Below, in pieces: positions 28,857-37,797 of a DNA stretch of 64,000 bases. Where the stretch lies: positions 1 to 64,000 of the forward strand of contig JAUNMR010000016.1 in NCBI GenBank assembly GCA_030537455.1. The letters are read 5' to 3'. Both the position numbers and the translations under genes were made by a program. Origin of the DNA: Planctomycetia bacterium. Lineage in GTDB: Bacteria; Planctomycetota; Planctomycetia; Pirellulales; Thermoguttaceae. The notes below the pieces were generated by a model. It made no database searches. It saw only the letters and a program-made list of their open reading frames with translations, and had not been told where the DNA came from. Each line of letters opens with the position of its first letter. Within the stretch, counting starts at the first letter, position 1.

Positions 28857-28975
28857 CGAAGGTCGATCGCTGCCTCTCATGCCGTCGTCATACCGAGGAA
28901 AAAGACGAACTCTTGAACGCGTAAATCGTCATAACAAAGAACAATTACCACGTCAAGCATTAAGGAACCCAAGTC

Positions 28976-29458
28976 ATGTCATACTCACCCGCTATTCTCA
29001 ACGCCATTGACGCCGCTTTGACCGAAGTGGATATCAAACGCGACACAAACTATGAAAATGGCGTGATAGTTTTTAATATCGACTGGGGGCGTCCACGAAT
29101 GAATTACAAGGTGTTCTTTTTCGTTCGTGATTCGGGCTTCTGCATCCACGCCATCTTTCCTATTAGCGCCAACCACGAAGACGAAGAAGAGATTCACAAC
29201 GTCGCGGAATTCGTCTGTCGTGCCAATTATGGTCTGGTTCTCGGTCACTTCAACCTCGACATGCGCGACGGCGAGATCCAGTACCAAACCACCATCGACT
29301 GCACCGATATCGAAGCGCCGTCGACCTATATGGTCAACCGTGCTTTCGGGGTCACAATGCAGATGTGCGAGAAGTACGCGCCTGGTTTCCATGGCGTTAT
29401 TTTAGCGGGTCAATCCGCTAAGGAAGCCTGCGAGCGCTGCGAAGCGGACGACGAATAA
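28976..29458 (+). CDS. YbjN-domain protein, array copy 3 (mosaic)
   Basis: 160 residues. The first 16 codons match copy 2 exactly, residues about 17-75 are divergent (DIKRDTNYENGVIVFNIDWG), and the segment VAEFVCRANYGLVLGHFNLD onward returns to near identity at DNA level (about 29202-29325) before diverging again. That blockwise pattern points to gene conversion between copies. The divergent part includes the N-terminal strand pair, the stretch most likely to face a ligand or partner. RBS as in copy 2. Confidence 0.85.
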   Translation: MSYSPAILNAIDAALTEVDIKRDTNYENGVIVFNIDWGRPRMNYKVFFFVRDSGFCIHAIFPISANHEDEEEIHNVAEFVCRANYGLVLGHFNLDMRDGEIQYQTTIDCTDIEAPSTYMVNRAFGVTMQMCEKYAPGFHGVILAGQSAKEACERCEADDE

Positions 29459-29682
29459 TCACTGGCGTCGCGACTATCAACAGACGCGACGATTGGCGCT
29501 CTGACGAGATTGAGAAAGTTGAATCGAATTCGCGTTACGTCCCTAAACGCCGACGACCTAACAACGCTATGTCGTACTTCCACGTACGGAGGCGTCACGC
29601 GAATTATAACGCTTTATTTTGGCGACTATTCAGTCGTCAATCTACGAAACACGTACGACGTCTATCATAAAGGATCGAAACA

Positions 29683-30162
29683 ATGTCGCACTCCATCGAG
29701 CTCTTCAATATAATTGACACGGCGCTAACCGAACTGAATATCAAGCGCTCCTCCGACTATGAAACGGGCGTGATTCACTTTACATTTGATTGCGGTCGAC
29801 CGATTATTACCGTGAAGGTGTTAATTATCACCCGTAAATCAGACTACAGCGTCTATGCCATTTTTCCGATTAGCGCCGACAGCGGCAACAGAAAAGAGAT
29901 TCATGCGCTCGCGGATTTCGTCTGCCGTGCCAATTATGGCTTGGTTCTCGGGCATTTCAACCTCGATCCGAACGACGGTGAGATCCAATATCAGACCACT
30001 ATCGACTGCACCGACGTTGAATCGCCGTCTGTTGAGCAGGTCAAACGCGCGCTCGGCGTCACAATAGGAATGTGCGAGAAATACGCGCCGGGTTTCCAGG
30101 GCGTAATCTTCGCTGGCGAGTCGCCAGAACACGCGTGTGAAAGATGTGAAAAAGACGGCTGA
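29683..30162 (+). CDS. YbjN-domain protein, array copy 4
   Basis: 159 residues, clearly homologous to copies 1-3 throughout (SSDYETGVIHFTFDCGRP; NYGLVLGHFNLDPNDGEIQ; MCEKYAPGFQGVIFAGESPE) but diverged at DNA level, so an older duplicate. Start ATG 29683 follows AAAGGATCGAAAC. The 224-base gap before it keeps recognisable but decayed similarity to the copy 2-copy 3 spacer (GTTGAATCGAATTCGCG). Confidence 0.85.
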   Translation: MSHSIELFNIIDTALTELNIKRSSDYETGVIHFTFDCGRPIITVKVLIITRKSDYSVYAIFPISADSGNRKEIHALADFVCRANYGLVLGHFNLDPNDGEIQYQTTIDCTDVESPSVEQVKRALGVTIGMCEKYAPGFQGVIFAGESPEHACERCEKDG

Positions 30163-30391
30163 CTTTGTAAAAGTCGCATTGACTCCCTTGTTAAAAAGCG
30201 ACAATGGAGGAAACTTTGAAGCACAGGAACGATATAGTATGGTCGCTGGACGTTCCGAGCTCCTACGTCCAAGCGAATAATGCCGAAAAAAGGCGCACAA
30301 TTGTGACGCGAGAAAATCCACGGTTATTTTTTGACCACGTAAATCCACGGAACAGATAAACTGTACAAAACTTTATCAAAAGGAAATGAAA

Positions 30392-30874
30392 ATGACGCAC
30401 TCGCAAATGCTCGCTACAATCGATTCAATCTTGGACAAGGTTGACATTAAATATCGCACCTACGACTACGAAAACGGTTGGGTTCGATTTGTAAACGCAC
30501 TCGACGACCCAAGAGTGAAGTTCCTCACTCTTGGCATTATAGTCCATGAGAAGCGTCTGACTGTCTATGGTCGATTTCCGGTTCATGTCGACAGTAACGA
30601 TGTGGAAACCATTCGTGCCGTCGCGGAATTCATTTGTCGTGTCAACTATGGCTTGAACTACGGTCATTTCGATCTCGACCCGAACGACGGGGAGATTGTA
30701 TACACTACCACAATCTCCTGCTTCGATGGAGAAGCGCCCGAGGAAGACGAAATCATGGCGGTACTCTTCGCCACTGTGAAGGTCTTCAATAGATACGCCT
30801 CAGGACTACTAAGCGTTATCTACCAGGGCGAGTGGCCCAAGATCGCGTACGAACGCAGTGAAGAGAACGACTAA
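30392..30874 (+). CDS. YbjN-domain protein, array copy 5
   Basis: 160 residues from the ATG at 30392 (AGGA 7 bases upstream; an ATG two codons earlier overlaps the RBS). Diverged paralogue: EFICRVNYGLNYGHFDLDPN then DGEIVYTTTIS keeps the YbjN core, and the tail YASGLLSVIYQGEWPKIAYE matches the copies' C-terminal helix. No signal peptide or membrane segment. Confidence 0.82.
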   Translation: MTHSQMLATIDSILDKVDIKYRTYDYENGWVRFVNALDDPRVKFLTLGIIVHEKRLTVYGRFPVHVDSNDVETIRAVAEFICRVNYGLNYGHFDLDPNDGEIVYTTTISCFDGEAPEEDEIMAVLFATVKVFNRYASGLLSVIYQGEWPKIAYERSEEND

Positions 30875-31100
30875 CGCGCACAAGTCGCGCGCCGCTCACA
30901 CGCCCCTCACGGCGAGAAGTTAGACAAATTGCGGAGTTTAGTAAACGCAAGTCAATTTCGATACTTGTGTTCCTAGACTCCGACCTTCAATCGGTCGTTT
31001 CGCACACAACGACTTAGCGAACGCGCTATGCACAAATAATTCGCGCATAGGACGGCGTCGCAATGTAATTGATTACAACGATTTAGTCTTGGGGAATAAG

Positions 31101-31586
31101 ATGGCGCTTTCGCAAACTTTGCTTAACAATGTCGAGCTGGCTTTACATGAACTGAATTGCAATCGCTATGAAAGGGATGATCAAAACGGTATTTTTAGTT
31201 TTACTCTCGATACGCAGACAACGGAAATCCCGAATCTCGAGTTCTTCATGAGCGTCAACGAAAACTATTTGCAAATCTTCGGTTTGCTTCCGTTATTGGT
31301 CGACGTCAACAATCTAACAACGGTATGTCGCGTTATAGAGTTCCTCAAGATTGTCAACGCGGATATAAACTTCAAGAAGTTCACGTATGTCCCTTATAAC
31401 GGCGCTATCGAACTCAAACATTCCCCGTACGCTATCGCTCAGGCACAAACAAAAAAGACGTACCCGCTGATCATGGGGAAACTCCTGTCGGTTCGCGAGA
31501 CGGTTAAAACCTACGCGCCCGGTCTGCTGGCTGTCGTGTCCCAAGGAGAAACGCCGAGGGAGGCGTTCGCAAAATGTCGACTATAA
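31101..31586 (+). CDS. YbjN-domain protein, array copy 6 (most diverged)
   Basis: 161 residues from the ATG at 31101, with GGGGA 6 bases upstream; an in-frame TTG at 31089 overlaps that site. The N-Y-G-L-type core is lost (EFLKIVNADINFKKFTYVPY, then NGAIELKHS), but the C-terminal YAPGLLAVVSQGETPREAFA clearly belongs to the same family. It has the same length and orientation, and ends the array. Confidence 0.78.
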   Translation: MALSQTLLNNVELALHELNCNRYERDDQNGIFSFTLDTQTTEIPNLEFFMSVNENYLQIFGLLPLLVDVNNLTTVCRVIEFLKIVNADINFKKFTYVPYNGAIELKHSPYAIAQAQTKKTYPLIMGKLLSVRETVKTYAPGLLAVVSQGETPREAFAKCRL

Positions 31587-32178
31587 CGCCAGGAGCGTTA
31601 GCAAGACATAGCTTCTCAAGCATGTCGCCGTGCAAAAGCATAGCTCATGAGAGAATACACGACGCAGACGTCTGTAATCGAAGTCACAACGTGATGAGAA
31701 CGCGTGTAAAGTAAGACTCACGCTACATAATTCCCACGCCGCGTCGACGACGTCGCGCGTAAAGTTCGTACAATGCTACCCTAGCCGCTTGCCGTGACGC
31801 AGTCGAGGGGTTCATTATTCGTCGCAATAACAGCGCTACTGACTTTCCTGATACGTTTCAACCGCCGAGCGCAACGACTTTTACAGAGCGACCCCGACCA
31901 TGAAAATGGACGGTCTGAAAAGTCGCGAACCGTTCGTGTTCCACAGCGCCACCTGTGTGCGCTCGGCTTTGAATACGCCGTCATATGGGATCCTTTATGA
32001 CGGCGTCGTAATAACGATTATCCAGGTCAGAGACACTCAATAAAGAAACTACACGCGCGTTATAATTGAAGCGCCGCGTCGGAAAAGGATACTCCGACAC
32101 GGCGCTATCTTATTATACAATCTACGAAACGAACCAGGTCAAGCTCTTGTCCGACCGACGAATGATTCTTCTGGCGTA
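31587..32178. other. Intergenic region after the YbjN array
   Basis: 592 bases between the YbjN array and the convergent ABC permease gene. A stem-loop at 32070-32106 was seen; a 68-codon frame at 31794-32000 has no RBS or family resemblance and was not called. Confidence 0.5.
32070..32106. terminator. Stem-loop terminator between convergent units
   Basis: Arms AGCGCCGCGTCGGA and TCCGACACGGCGCT (one mismatch) around a 9-base loop, followed by ATCTTATTAT on plus. It lies 73 bases beyond the permease stop codon, between convergent units. Confidence 0.65.
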
Positions 32179-34197
32179 TTAATCCGCCGTAGCGCGACCG
32201 GTAGCAACGTCGAACTCATCGATCGCGGGAATCAGCATGGCCAGACCGGCAAAGAAGTAGGCGACAACCACGGAAATAAAGACCAGGAAGGGTTTGCCCA
32301 GCATAAAGCTTGTCGCGGCATAGAAAGTCGCCGGAGGCAACGCAAAGGACGCCAACGCCAGAGCTTTCGATGGATTGCGCGCGCCTAGCGCCACGTAAAG
32401 ACCTACCCCGCCGCCGAGCATAAAGGCAAGGAAAGGCTGCAATTGTGCCTCAAAGGAGCCGCTAAACGCCACCATCGTCCAAATACAGACCGCTACGCCG
32501 ATAAACAGGAAGAAAACTACGCCTAAGCTTGTCGCCGCCGCATTACGTGTGTTCTCATACTGCAAGCCAATATGCACGCCGATCATCGCGACAAAGAAGT
32601 AGAGCGTTATCATGCCAAAGAAGAGATACCACGCCGTTGACTGCGCCAGAACGCCGCGCCAACCGAGGTAGCCGCAAAGCAAGAGAGGAAAGATCGTCGC
32701 CTCTTTCATATTATAGAACGTGCCCAGCAACTTGCCAAAGACGAACTCTTTCGGTGAAAGATCGCTCGCCAATAGCAAAGGGAAGGCGCCGAGGTCGCGT
32801 TCCGACGTCATGGACGCAATCGCCTGAGCGTTGAGCAAAAACATCGAGAGCAAAAACAGCGGCGCGGTCGGTAACGCGATTTGCGCAAAGGTCGGGGTAG
32901 CGATTGTCGCCAAGGTATGATTGAGCGAGTAAATCGCAAGCGCGAAGAGCACAAAGTAAATCAAGCCGACAATAAAGGTCTTGCGACCATAGGCGCGCGT
33001 ACGAACTTCACGCCACAAGATCGGATTGTCCCAGACTTCCTTCGCTTTACCGACGGAGGACACGTTCGGGTCGATCGCATACTTTCCTTCCGGCGCGACG
33101 CCCTGTTCAATCGACGCTTCGGTCGTCATTCCCGATTTTTGAGAGAGAACCTCTCGCGCCACAGCGGCCACGCCGGCAACGCCTTCGCGCGTCTCGACGT
33201 CTTCCAGGGTTTCTTCCACCGCAAAGAGATTGTCGGCGAGTTCCGTATAGGGATTGTCGTCGCGTTGACCGGAAATTTGCGCGCGACGTTCCGCCGCCTC
33301 GCGATCCAAACGCGCTTGAATCGCCTCCTGACGCCACGTGTCTTGCTCCATGGTCGCGTTCTTAATCGTCTCGCGACTGGGATTCCACACGCGGCACATC
33401 ATAATGGCGAATCCATTAATGAGCACAATCGCCGCGGCGCTCACGCAGATAAATGGCATAATCGGAGCGAAGGTCAATTTCAACGCCAGGAACGCGCCGC
33501 TAACCGCGCCGAAATCGTCCGGCTTTTGAGCCAAGAGTATCGCGCGCCAGGGACTAAACGCGTTCGCGATAGTCTCGGTGGAAACGCCGAACCACGAGGT
33601 TCCAAGCGCGCCGTAGCCGACCGCTTCCCAGAATCCCAGCCAAATCGCCAATGCGAGAATCGTCGCGGAAAGAGCCTGGAACGTCTTGTCGCGCCACAAC
33701 GCTATGCAGGAACCGAGCGAGCCGCTTGCAAAGGTCGCCAGTAGCGTCGTGCACACCACGCGAGCCACCTGACTATTGGATACCCCTCCAAGCATCGCAA
33801 GCGCAAGAAAAATCGGACACGACGCCACCAGGAGCAGAAGAATCTCTAAAAGAGCCGCGCACAATTTACCAAGCGCTAGCTCGCTATTGGACATGCGCGT
33901 GAGCAAGAGGAGCAAGAGCGTCTTGCGATCCTTCTCTTGACCTACCGCCGCCGCGGCAAAGAGCGCCCCGAGAAAAAGCGCAACCGCCATTTGCACTGGA
34001 GCCAAAAGAGCAAAGAGCGAGGAGCCGAAACGCGCTAAGTCGCCAACGTCGACCAAATGCTGAGAGCCGCTCGCGACTAGCCACGCCGCGCTAATAATCA
34101 GAAGCAAAAAGGCGCCGTAGACGCCGCGTGTTAGATAAGTTTTATCACGTCGAGGCGCTATGGTCGCCTCACGCGTAAAGACCGGACCAATAAACAT
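32179..34197 (-). CDS. ABC-2 type transporter permease
   Basis: 672-residue integral membrane protein. It starts FIGPVFTREATIAPRRDKTY, a common opening of planctomycete ABC-2 permeases, followed by two blocks of about six hydrophobic helices (roughly residues 25-275 and 410-665) separated by a long charged cytoplasmic loop (about 280-400, rich in Glu/Arg/Gln). It probably exports a substrate with a separate ATPase, as an ABC-2/NosY-like unit. No ATP-binding partner is adjacent, so the complex cannot be completed from this window. AGAGAAG precedes the ATG. Confidence 0.85.
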   Translation of the reverse strand: MFIGPVFTREATIAPRRDKTYLTRGVYGAFLLLIISAAWLVASGSQHLVDVGDLARFGSSLFALLAPVQMAVALFLGALFAAAAVGQEKDRKTLLLLLLTRMSNSELALGKLCAALLEILLLLVASCPIFLALAMLGGVSNSQVARVVCTTLLATFASGSLGSCIALWRDKTFQALSATILALAIWLGFWEAVGYGALGTSWFGVSTETIANAFSPWRAILLAQKPDDFGAVSGAFLALKLTFAPIMPFICVSAAAIVLINGFAIMMCRVWNPSRETIKNATMEQDTWRQEAIQARLDREAAERRAQISGQRDDNPYTELADNLFAVEETLEDVETREGVAGVAAVAREVLSQKSGMTTEASIEQGVAPEGKYAIDPNVSSVGKAKEVWDNPILWREVRTRAYGRKTFIVGLIYFVLFALAIYSLNHTLATIATPTFAQIALPTAPLFLLSMFLLNAQAIASMTSERDLGAFPLLLASDLSPKEFVFGKLLGTFYNMKEATIFPLLLCGYLGWRGVLAQSTAWYLFFGMITLYFFVAMIGVHIGLQYENTRNAAATSLGVVFFLFIGVAVCIWTMVAFSGSFEAQLQPFLAFMLGGGVGLYVALGARNPSKALALASFALPPATFYAATSFMLGKPFLVFISVVVAYFFAGLAMLIPAIDEFDVATGRATAD

Positions 34198-34367
34198 TTT
34201 AACTTCTCTGTTCCTGTGCTAGCGCGACATGCGCGCGGTTCGCTACGCGCGCGACGTCAAGTTATACCGCCATTATACTCAAAAATTCGTGGCAATGCAA
34301 GTAGCGTGAATTCCCAACGCACGCCTGTATATATATGATCTTTTTTCCGCACGCGGATCGTTCGCTC

Positions 34368-34396
34368 TTGCTTTTGCTTTGGTCAATCACTATAAT
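34368..34396 (+). promoter_or_regulatory. Promoter of the exported TPR protein
   Basis: TTGCTT (34368-34373), a 17-base spacer, and a perfect TATAAT (34391-34396). The start would lie about 80 bases before the ATG at 34484. The -35 box matches only half the consensus. Confidence 0.5.
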
Positions 34397-34483
34397 TCAC
34401 GCGTGCTAATCCACGCACGCCGCCACAAGCGTCACGACGCGACAGGGACGGCGGCTTTTCATGATTTAAAATAAGGCACGGCT

Positions 34484-36343
34484 ATGAAAACCAGTATGCA
34501 TTTTCCACACGTTCGACGAATACTGACGCTGTCGACGACGTTTTTAGCGTTCTGCGCCTTTGTCGCGCTCACGCCGAACGTCGAACTCTGCCAACTGTAC
34601 GCGCAAGAGCAAGAGAACGACGAAGATATTCAATTTGACGAAAATCCAGAGCCTATCGCCGTTGAAGACGACGCTGAGGAAACGACCGCGACCTCCGCGG
34701 AAGACCTCCTCAATTTAGCGACGGAACTCAAGATTACTTCTACGAATTTCAACGACCTCACCAAGGTTATCTCATACTGCAATAAAGCGATCGAACTTGG
34801 TCTCGACGACGATAACCTCGAGTTCGCCAAGCAACTTCGCGTCTCCGCACAATTGGATCGCGGGCTGGCGGTGGCGCAATTATTTTTGAGTCCCGAACTG
34901 AAAGTCGAACAACTCCCACAGGGCTGGGAACAGCTACGCGACCTCGCGATCAACGACTTGGAAGTTGCAAAGACCGCGGCGGAATCCAGCGCCATCCTCA
35001 GTACTGCGCTGGGGCGTCTCTATATGCTCGCCGACAAAACCGACAAAGCCAAAGCGGAATTTGACTTAGCGGTGGCGACCGATAACGACGAGCAGACCAT
35101 GGAAGGGTCTGATATCAGAGTACTTGCGCTCATTTTGCGCGCCGGATGCGAAACCGACGCTAATAAAATGATCGAATTTCTCAAAAAGGGTATCGAACTT
35201 AACCCGGAATCCGAGCCGCTGCTCTACGCAACCTACGCCGAAGCGCTCATGATGCTCGACCGACCGGTCGACGCGCTGGAACAGATCGACAAAGCGCTCG
35301 CGATCGCGCCCGATAAATTGGAGTACAAAAAGGTCAAGGCGCAAATTCTCGCAGATCTGCATCAATTCGACCAGGCGCGTTCGCTCTACGAAGAAGCGAC
35401 TTTCGGACAAGACGACAATCTTCTGGAGCAGGTCGACAAGGCGCGTTTCCTCGCGCGCGTCAATGCCGCGGACGATTCAATTGCGCTCTTTGACCAACTC
35501 ATCAATCGTTTCCACGGACCGGGTCTGTATTTCCTCCGCGGTCTTGTCTACGCGCAAAAAGGCGAATTTGAAAAAGCGCTCGCCGACGCCAACCAGGCGT
35601 TGCGTCTCGACTCCGACCTCACCGGCGCGTTACGTCTCAAAGGCACGGCGTACCTCAAGCTCAAAAAATACGACGAAGCCGCGCGCGTCTATAAGCAAAT
35701 TCAGCGCAAAGCCTCGACCGACGAGGAAAAGAAAGACGCCGCGGTCGCGCTGGCGTTCGTTTACGCCGAGGGTGGTCTCTATAAGAAGTCGATCGCCATT
35801 CTTGACGAACTCATGGCGAAAGAACCGGATTCGCTCGATCTCATGCGTACGCGCGCGGATATCGAACTGAACTACGGTCACTGGGAAAAGGCGATCGAAT
35901 TCTACGATAAGATCATGGCGATCAAAGACGACGACTCCGGCGTGCTCAATAATTATTCCTGGCTACTCGCCACTTGCCCGGATGATAATTTCAGAGACGC
36001 TAAACGCGCCCTGGAATATGGCAAGCGTTCCGCGGAACTCACGCAATATAACCAAGCGCACATTCTCAGTACGCTCGCGGCCGCCTATGCGGAAAACGGC
36101 GACTTCGAAAGCGCCGTGAGCTGGGCTCAAAAAGCGCTTGAACTCGGACGTCTCGACCTGGAACGCGACAATGTCAGCTCCTATCAGGAGGAACTGCAGT
36201 CCTATAAGGATCGCAAGCCCTGGCGCAAAACCTCCGATATGACGCAGGAACGCGAAGACGACCAGGAAAATGACGACGCCAAAGACGAAAAGAGCGACGA
36301 CAAAGAAAACGTTGAAGAGCAAGAGACTCGAATTGTCCTCTAA
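34484..36343 (+). CDS. Exported TPR-repeat protein
   Basis: 619 residues. A signal peptide (about 1-41, ending LYAQ) is followed by an acidic stretch, then about ten tetratricopeptide repeats to residue 570 (for example FEKALADANQALRLDSDLTG; KYDEAARVYKQI; WEKAIEFYDKIMAIKDDDSG), ending in a strongly acidic/charged tail rich in D, E and K. TPRs scaffold protein complexes; the partner is unknown, periplasmic by location. It has its own promoter and a terminator after it, and stands alone. Confidence 0.87.
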   Translation: MKTSMHFPHVRRILTLSTTFLAFCAFVALTPNVELCQLYAQEQENDEDIQFDENPEPIAVEDDAEETTATSAEDLLNLATELKITSTNFNDLTKVISYCNKAIELGLDDDNLEFAKQLRVSAQLDRGLAVAQLFLSPELKVEQLPQGWEQLRDLAINDLEVAKTAAESSAILSTALGRLYMLADKTDKAKAEFDLAVATDNDEQTMEGSDIRVLALILRAGCETDANKMIEFLKKGIELNPESEPLLYATYAEALMMLDRPVDALEQIDKALAIAPDKLEYKKVKAQILADLHQFDQARSLYEEATFGQDDNLLEQVDKARFLARVNAADDSIALFDQLINRFHGPGLYFLRGLVYAQKGEFEKALADANQALRLDSDLTGALRLKGTAYLKLKKYDEAARVYKQIQRKASTDEEKKDAAVALAFVYAEGGLYKKSIAILDELMAKEPDSLDLMRTRADIELNYGHWEKAIEFYDKIMAIKDDDSGVLNNYSWLLATCPDDNFRDAKRALEYGKRSAELTQYNQAHILSTLAAAYAENGDFESAVSWAQKALELGRLDLERDNVSSYQEELQSYKDRKPWRKTSDMTQEREDDQENDDAKDEKSDDKENVEEQETRIVL

Positions 36344-36370
36344 GCGCCTCGCCTAAACCAACTCCAAGAC

Positions 36371-36412
36371 GTCGCCGACGCATATGCAATCGCGCGTCGG
36401 CGACTGTTTGTT
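36371..36412 (+). terminator. Terminator of the exported TPR gene
   Basis: Perfect 11-bp arms GTCGCCGACGC and GCGTCGGCGAC, then TGTTTGTT. It lies 28 bases after the stop codon. Confidence 0.75.
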
Positions 36413-36438
36413 AAGCCAACCCTCCAGGAACCAAACAA

Positions 36439-37356
36439 ATGGCTTGCCTCAAAAACCTCTTAGCCTGCCTAGCGCTATTCGCCTGCCTATGCTACGGCTC
36501 CTCCAACGCCAATGCACAGGAAGAACCTAAATTCCAACAGATTTCCGACGTCGTCTACAAAACGGTCGGCGATCGTGAGATCAAACTTAATCTCTTTCTG
36601 CCGCTACGCGACGGCAAGACGCTCAAAGGCGAGCCGCTCTTGATCTATCTCGACAGCGGATGCTGGTACTCGGACCAGCCCGGTACGGGCGGTATTTGGG
36701 GCGCTTTCGGCGCGATCGATCGTGGCTTTGCCGTCGCGAGCGTCGCACACCGTTCCATGACCGAATCGCCGTTCCCCGCGCCAATGGAAGACGTCAGAGC
36801 CGCCGTGCGTTTCCTCAGAAAACACGCCGATGAATACGGCTATGACCCGGAAAGATTCGCCGTCTGCGGATGCTCCAGCGGAGGACACCTCTCGCTCACC
36901 CTAGGTATCTCTGACGAACTCTCTCCCTTTAACGTCGGAGACAATCTCGACGTTTCAGGACAAGTTCAATGCGTCGTCGACTACTTCGGTCCGGCCGACT
37001 TGGTTACAATCTTCGATCGCTACGCCAACCAAGCGATTGATTGCATTTATCAAGCATGCGACGTCAAACGTGAAGACGCGCGTCCGGACTCGGAGCAATA
37101 CAAGAACCTCATGGACAAGGCCAAATTGTACTCGCCCATCTCCTACGTCGACGCCAACTACGCGCCCACGATCATTCTCCAGGGCACAGACGACCCGATC
37201 GTGCCACTGAGTCAAAGCGCGCTCATGTACGAAAAACTCAAGCTCGCGGGAGTACGCGTGCAATTGCTAATCTCCGACGGAGGCGTACACGACCCCAACT
37301 CCCTCGGCTCGCACAATATGCAAGTGCGTGAAATCTACGAGTTCCTCAGGTGGTGA
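36439..37356 (+). CDS. Exported alpha/beta hydrolase, BD-FAE-like
   Basis: 305 residues with a short signal peptide (about 1-26, ending SNANAQ). The alpha/beta-hydrolase triad is visible: Ser146 in GCSSGGH, Asp252 in GTDDPIVP, and His284 in GGVHDP. The oxyanion loop reads YLDSGCWY instead of the usual HGGGW, a departure from the BD-FAE (bifunctional feruloyl/acetyl xylan esterase-like) and carboxylesterase norm that could change activity. AGGA lies before the ATG. Closed by a terminator at 37403-37440. Substrate unknown. Confidence 0.82.
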   Translation: MACLKNLLACLALFACLCYGSSNANAQEEPKFQQISDVVYKTVGDREIKLNLFLPLRDGKTLKGEPLLIYLDSGCWYSDQPGTGGIWGAFGAIDRGFAVASVAHRSMTESPFPAPMEDVRAAVRFLRKHADEYGYDPERFAVCGCSSGGHLSLTLGISDELSPFNVGDNLDVSGQVQCVVDYFGPADLVTIFDRYANQAIDCIYQACDVKREDARPDSEQYKNLMDKAKLYSPISYVDANYAPTIILQGTDDPIVPLSQSALMYEKLKLAGVRVQLLISDGGVHDPNSLGSHNMQVREIYEFLRW

Positions 37357-37797
37357 AACTAACCAAGAACCACGAAAGATCTACGCGCTAATCGATTCGA
37401 GCGTCGACGCCACAGAACATGTGACGTCGACCTTTTTATTTCTTGGCTTCCGGAACGGTATGCTATGCATACTCGAGCGGCGCCATACGCAGGAACGCTC
37501 CGCTTCAAAGATTCGACCAAGGTTCTTTATCTTCCAAACATGATAATATAAAACGATATCCGGAAGATAGACAAAGCGTTATAATTAATCCAAGCGTCAA
37601 TTACAGAGGTTTAAACCGTTATTTTATCTAAAAGACAAGATAGAACCCTTGACCTTGAAACTATACCTAGTAAAATTAAGAAAAGATTTACAATAAAATG
37701 CGTCGTACCGGCGTCACAACAAGCTTCCTGCTCATAATCAGTTCATATGCACAGAGACGTTGTGCGCTAATCGACACAAACCAGAGGGAATGACAAG
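37357..37797. other. Intergenic region
   Basis: 441 bases. It holds the hydrolase terminator at 37403-37440; 37540-37700 is A+T-rich and probably contains the promoter of the caspase-fold gene, but no clear -35/-10 pair was fixed. Confidence 0.5.
37403..37440 (+). terminator. Terminator of the BD-FAE-like hydrolase
   Basis: Arms GTCGACGCCAC and GTGACGTCGAC (one mismatch), 7-base loop, then CTTTTTATT. Confidence 0.8.

Larger units (their letters stand above)
27634..29017 (+). repeat. Two tandem 692-bp direct repeat units
   Basis: Unit 1 is about 27634-28325 and unit 2 about 28326-29017. Each contains the body of a YbjN gene, the intergenic DNA and the first codons of the next copy. I found only one difference: A at 28272 against G at 28964, just before the start codons (CCCAAATCATG and CCCAAGTCATG). 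The junction lies within codons 14-16, so each duplication event kept an intact frame. This is the product of a recent unequal crossover. Confidence 0.9.

Noticed and set aside
27592..31586. Tandem repeats as a CRISPR or integron array
   Set aside because: Repeat units are whole genes with varying spacers, there is no short constant repeat, no cas genes, no integrase and no attC-like conserved sites.
31794..32000. 68-codon plus-strand frame after the YbjN array
   Set aside because: No RBS, no conserved features, and an equally long frame lies antisense to it.
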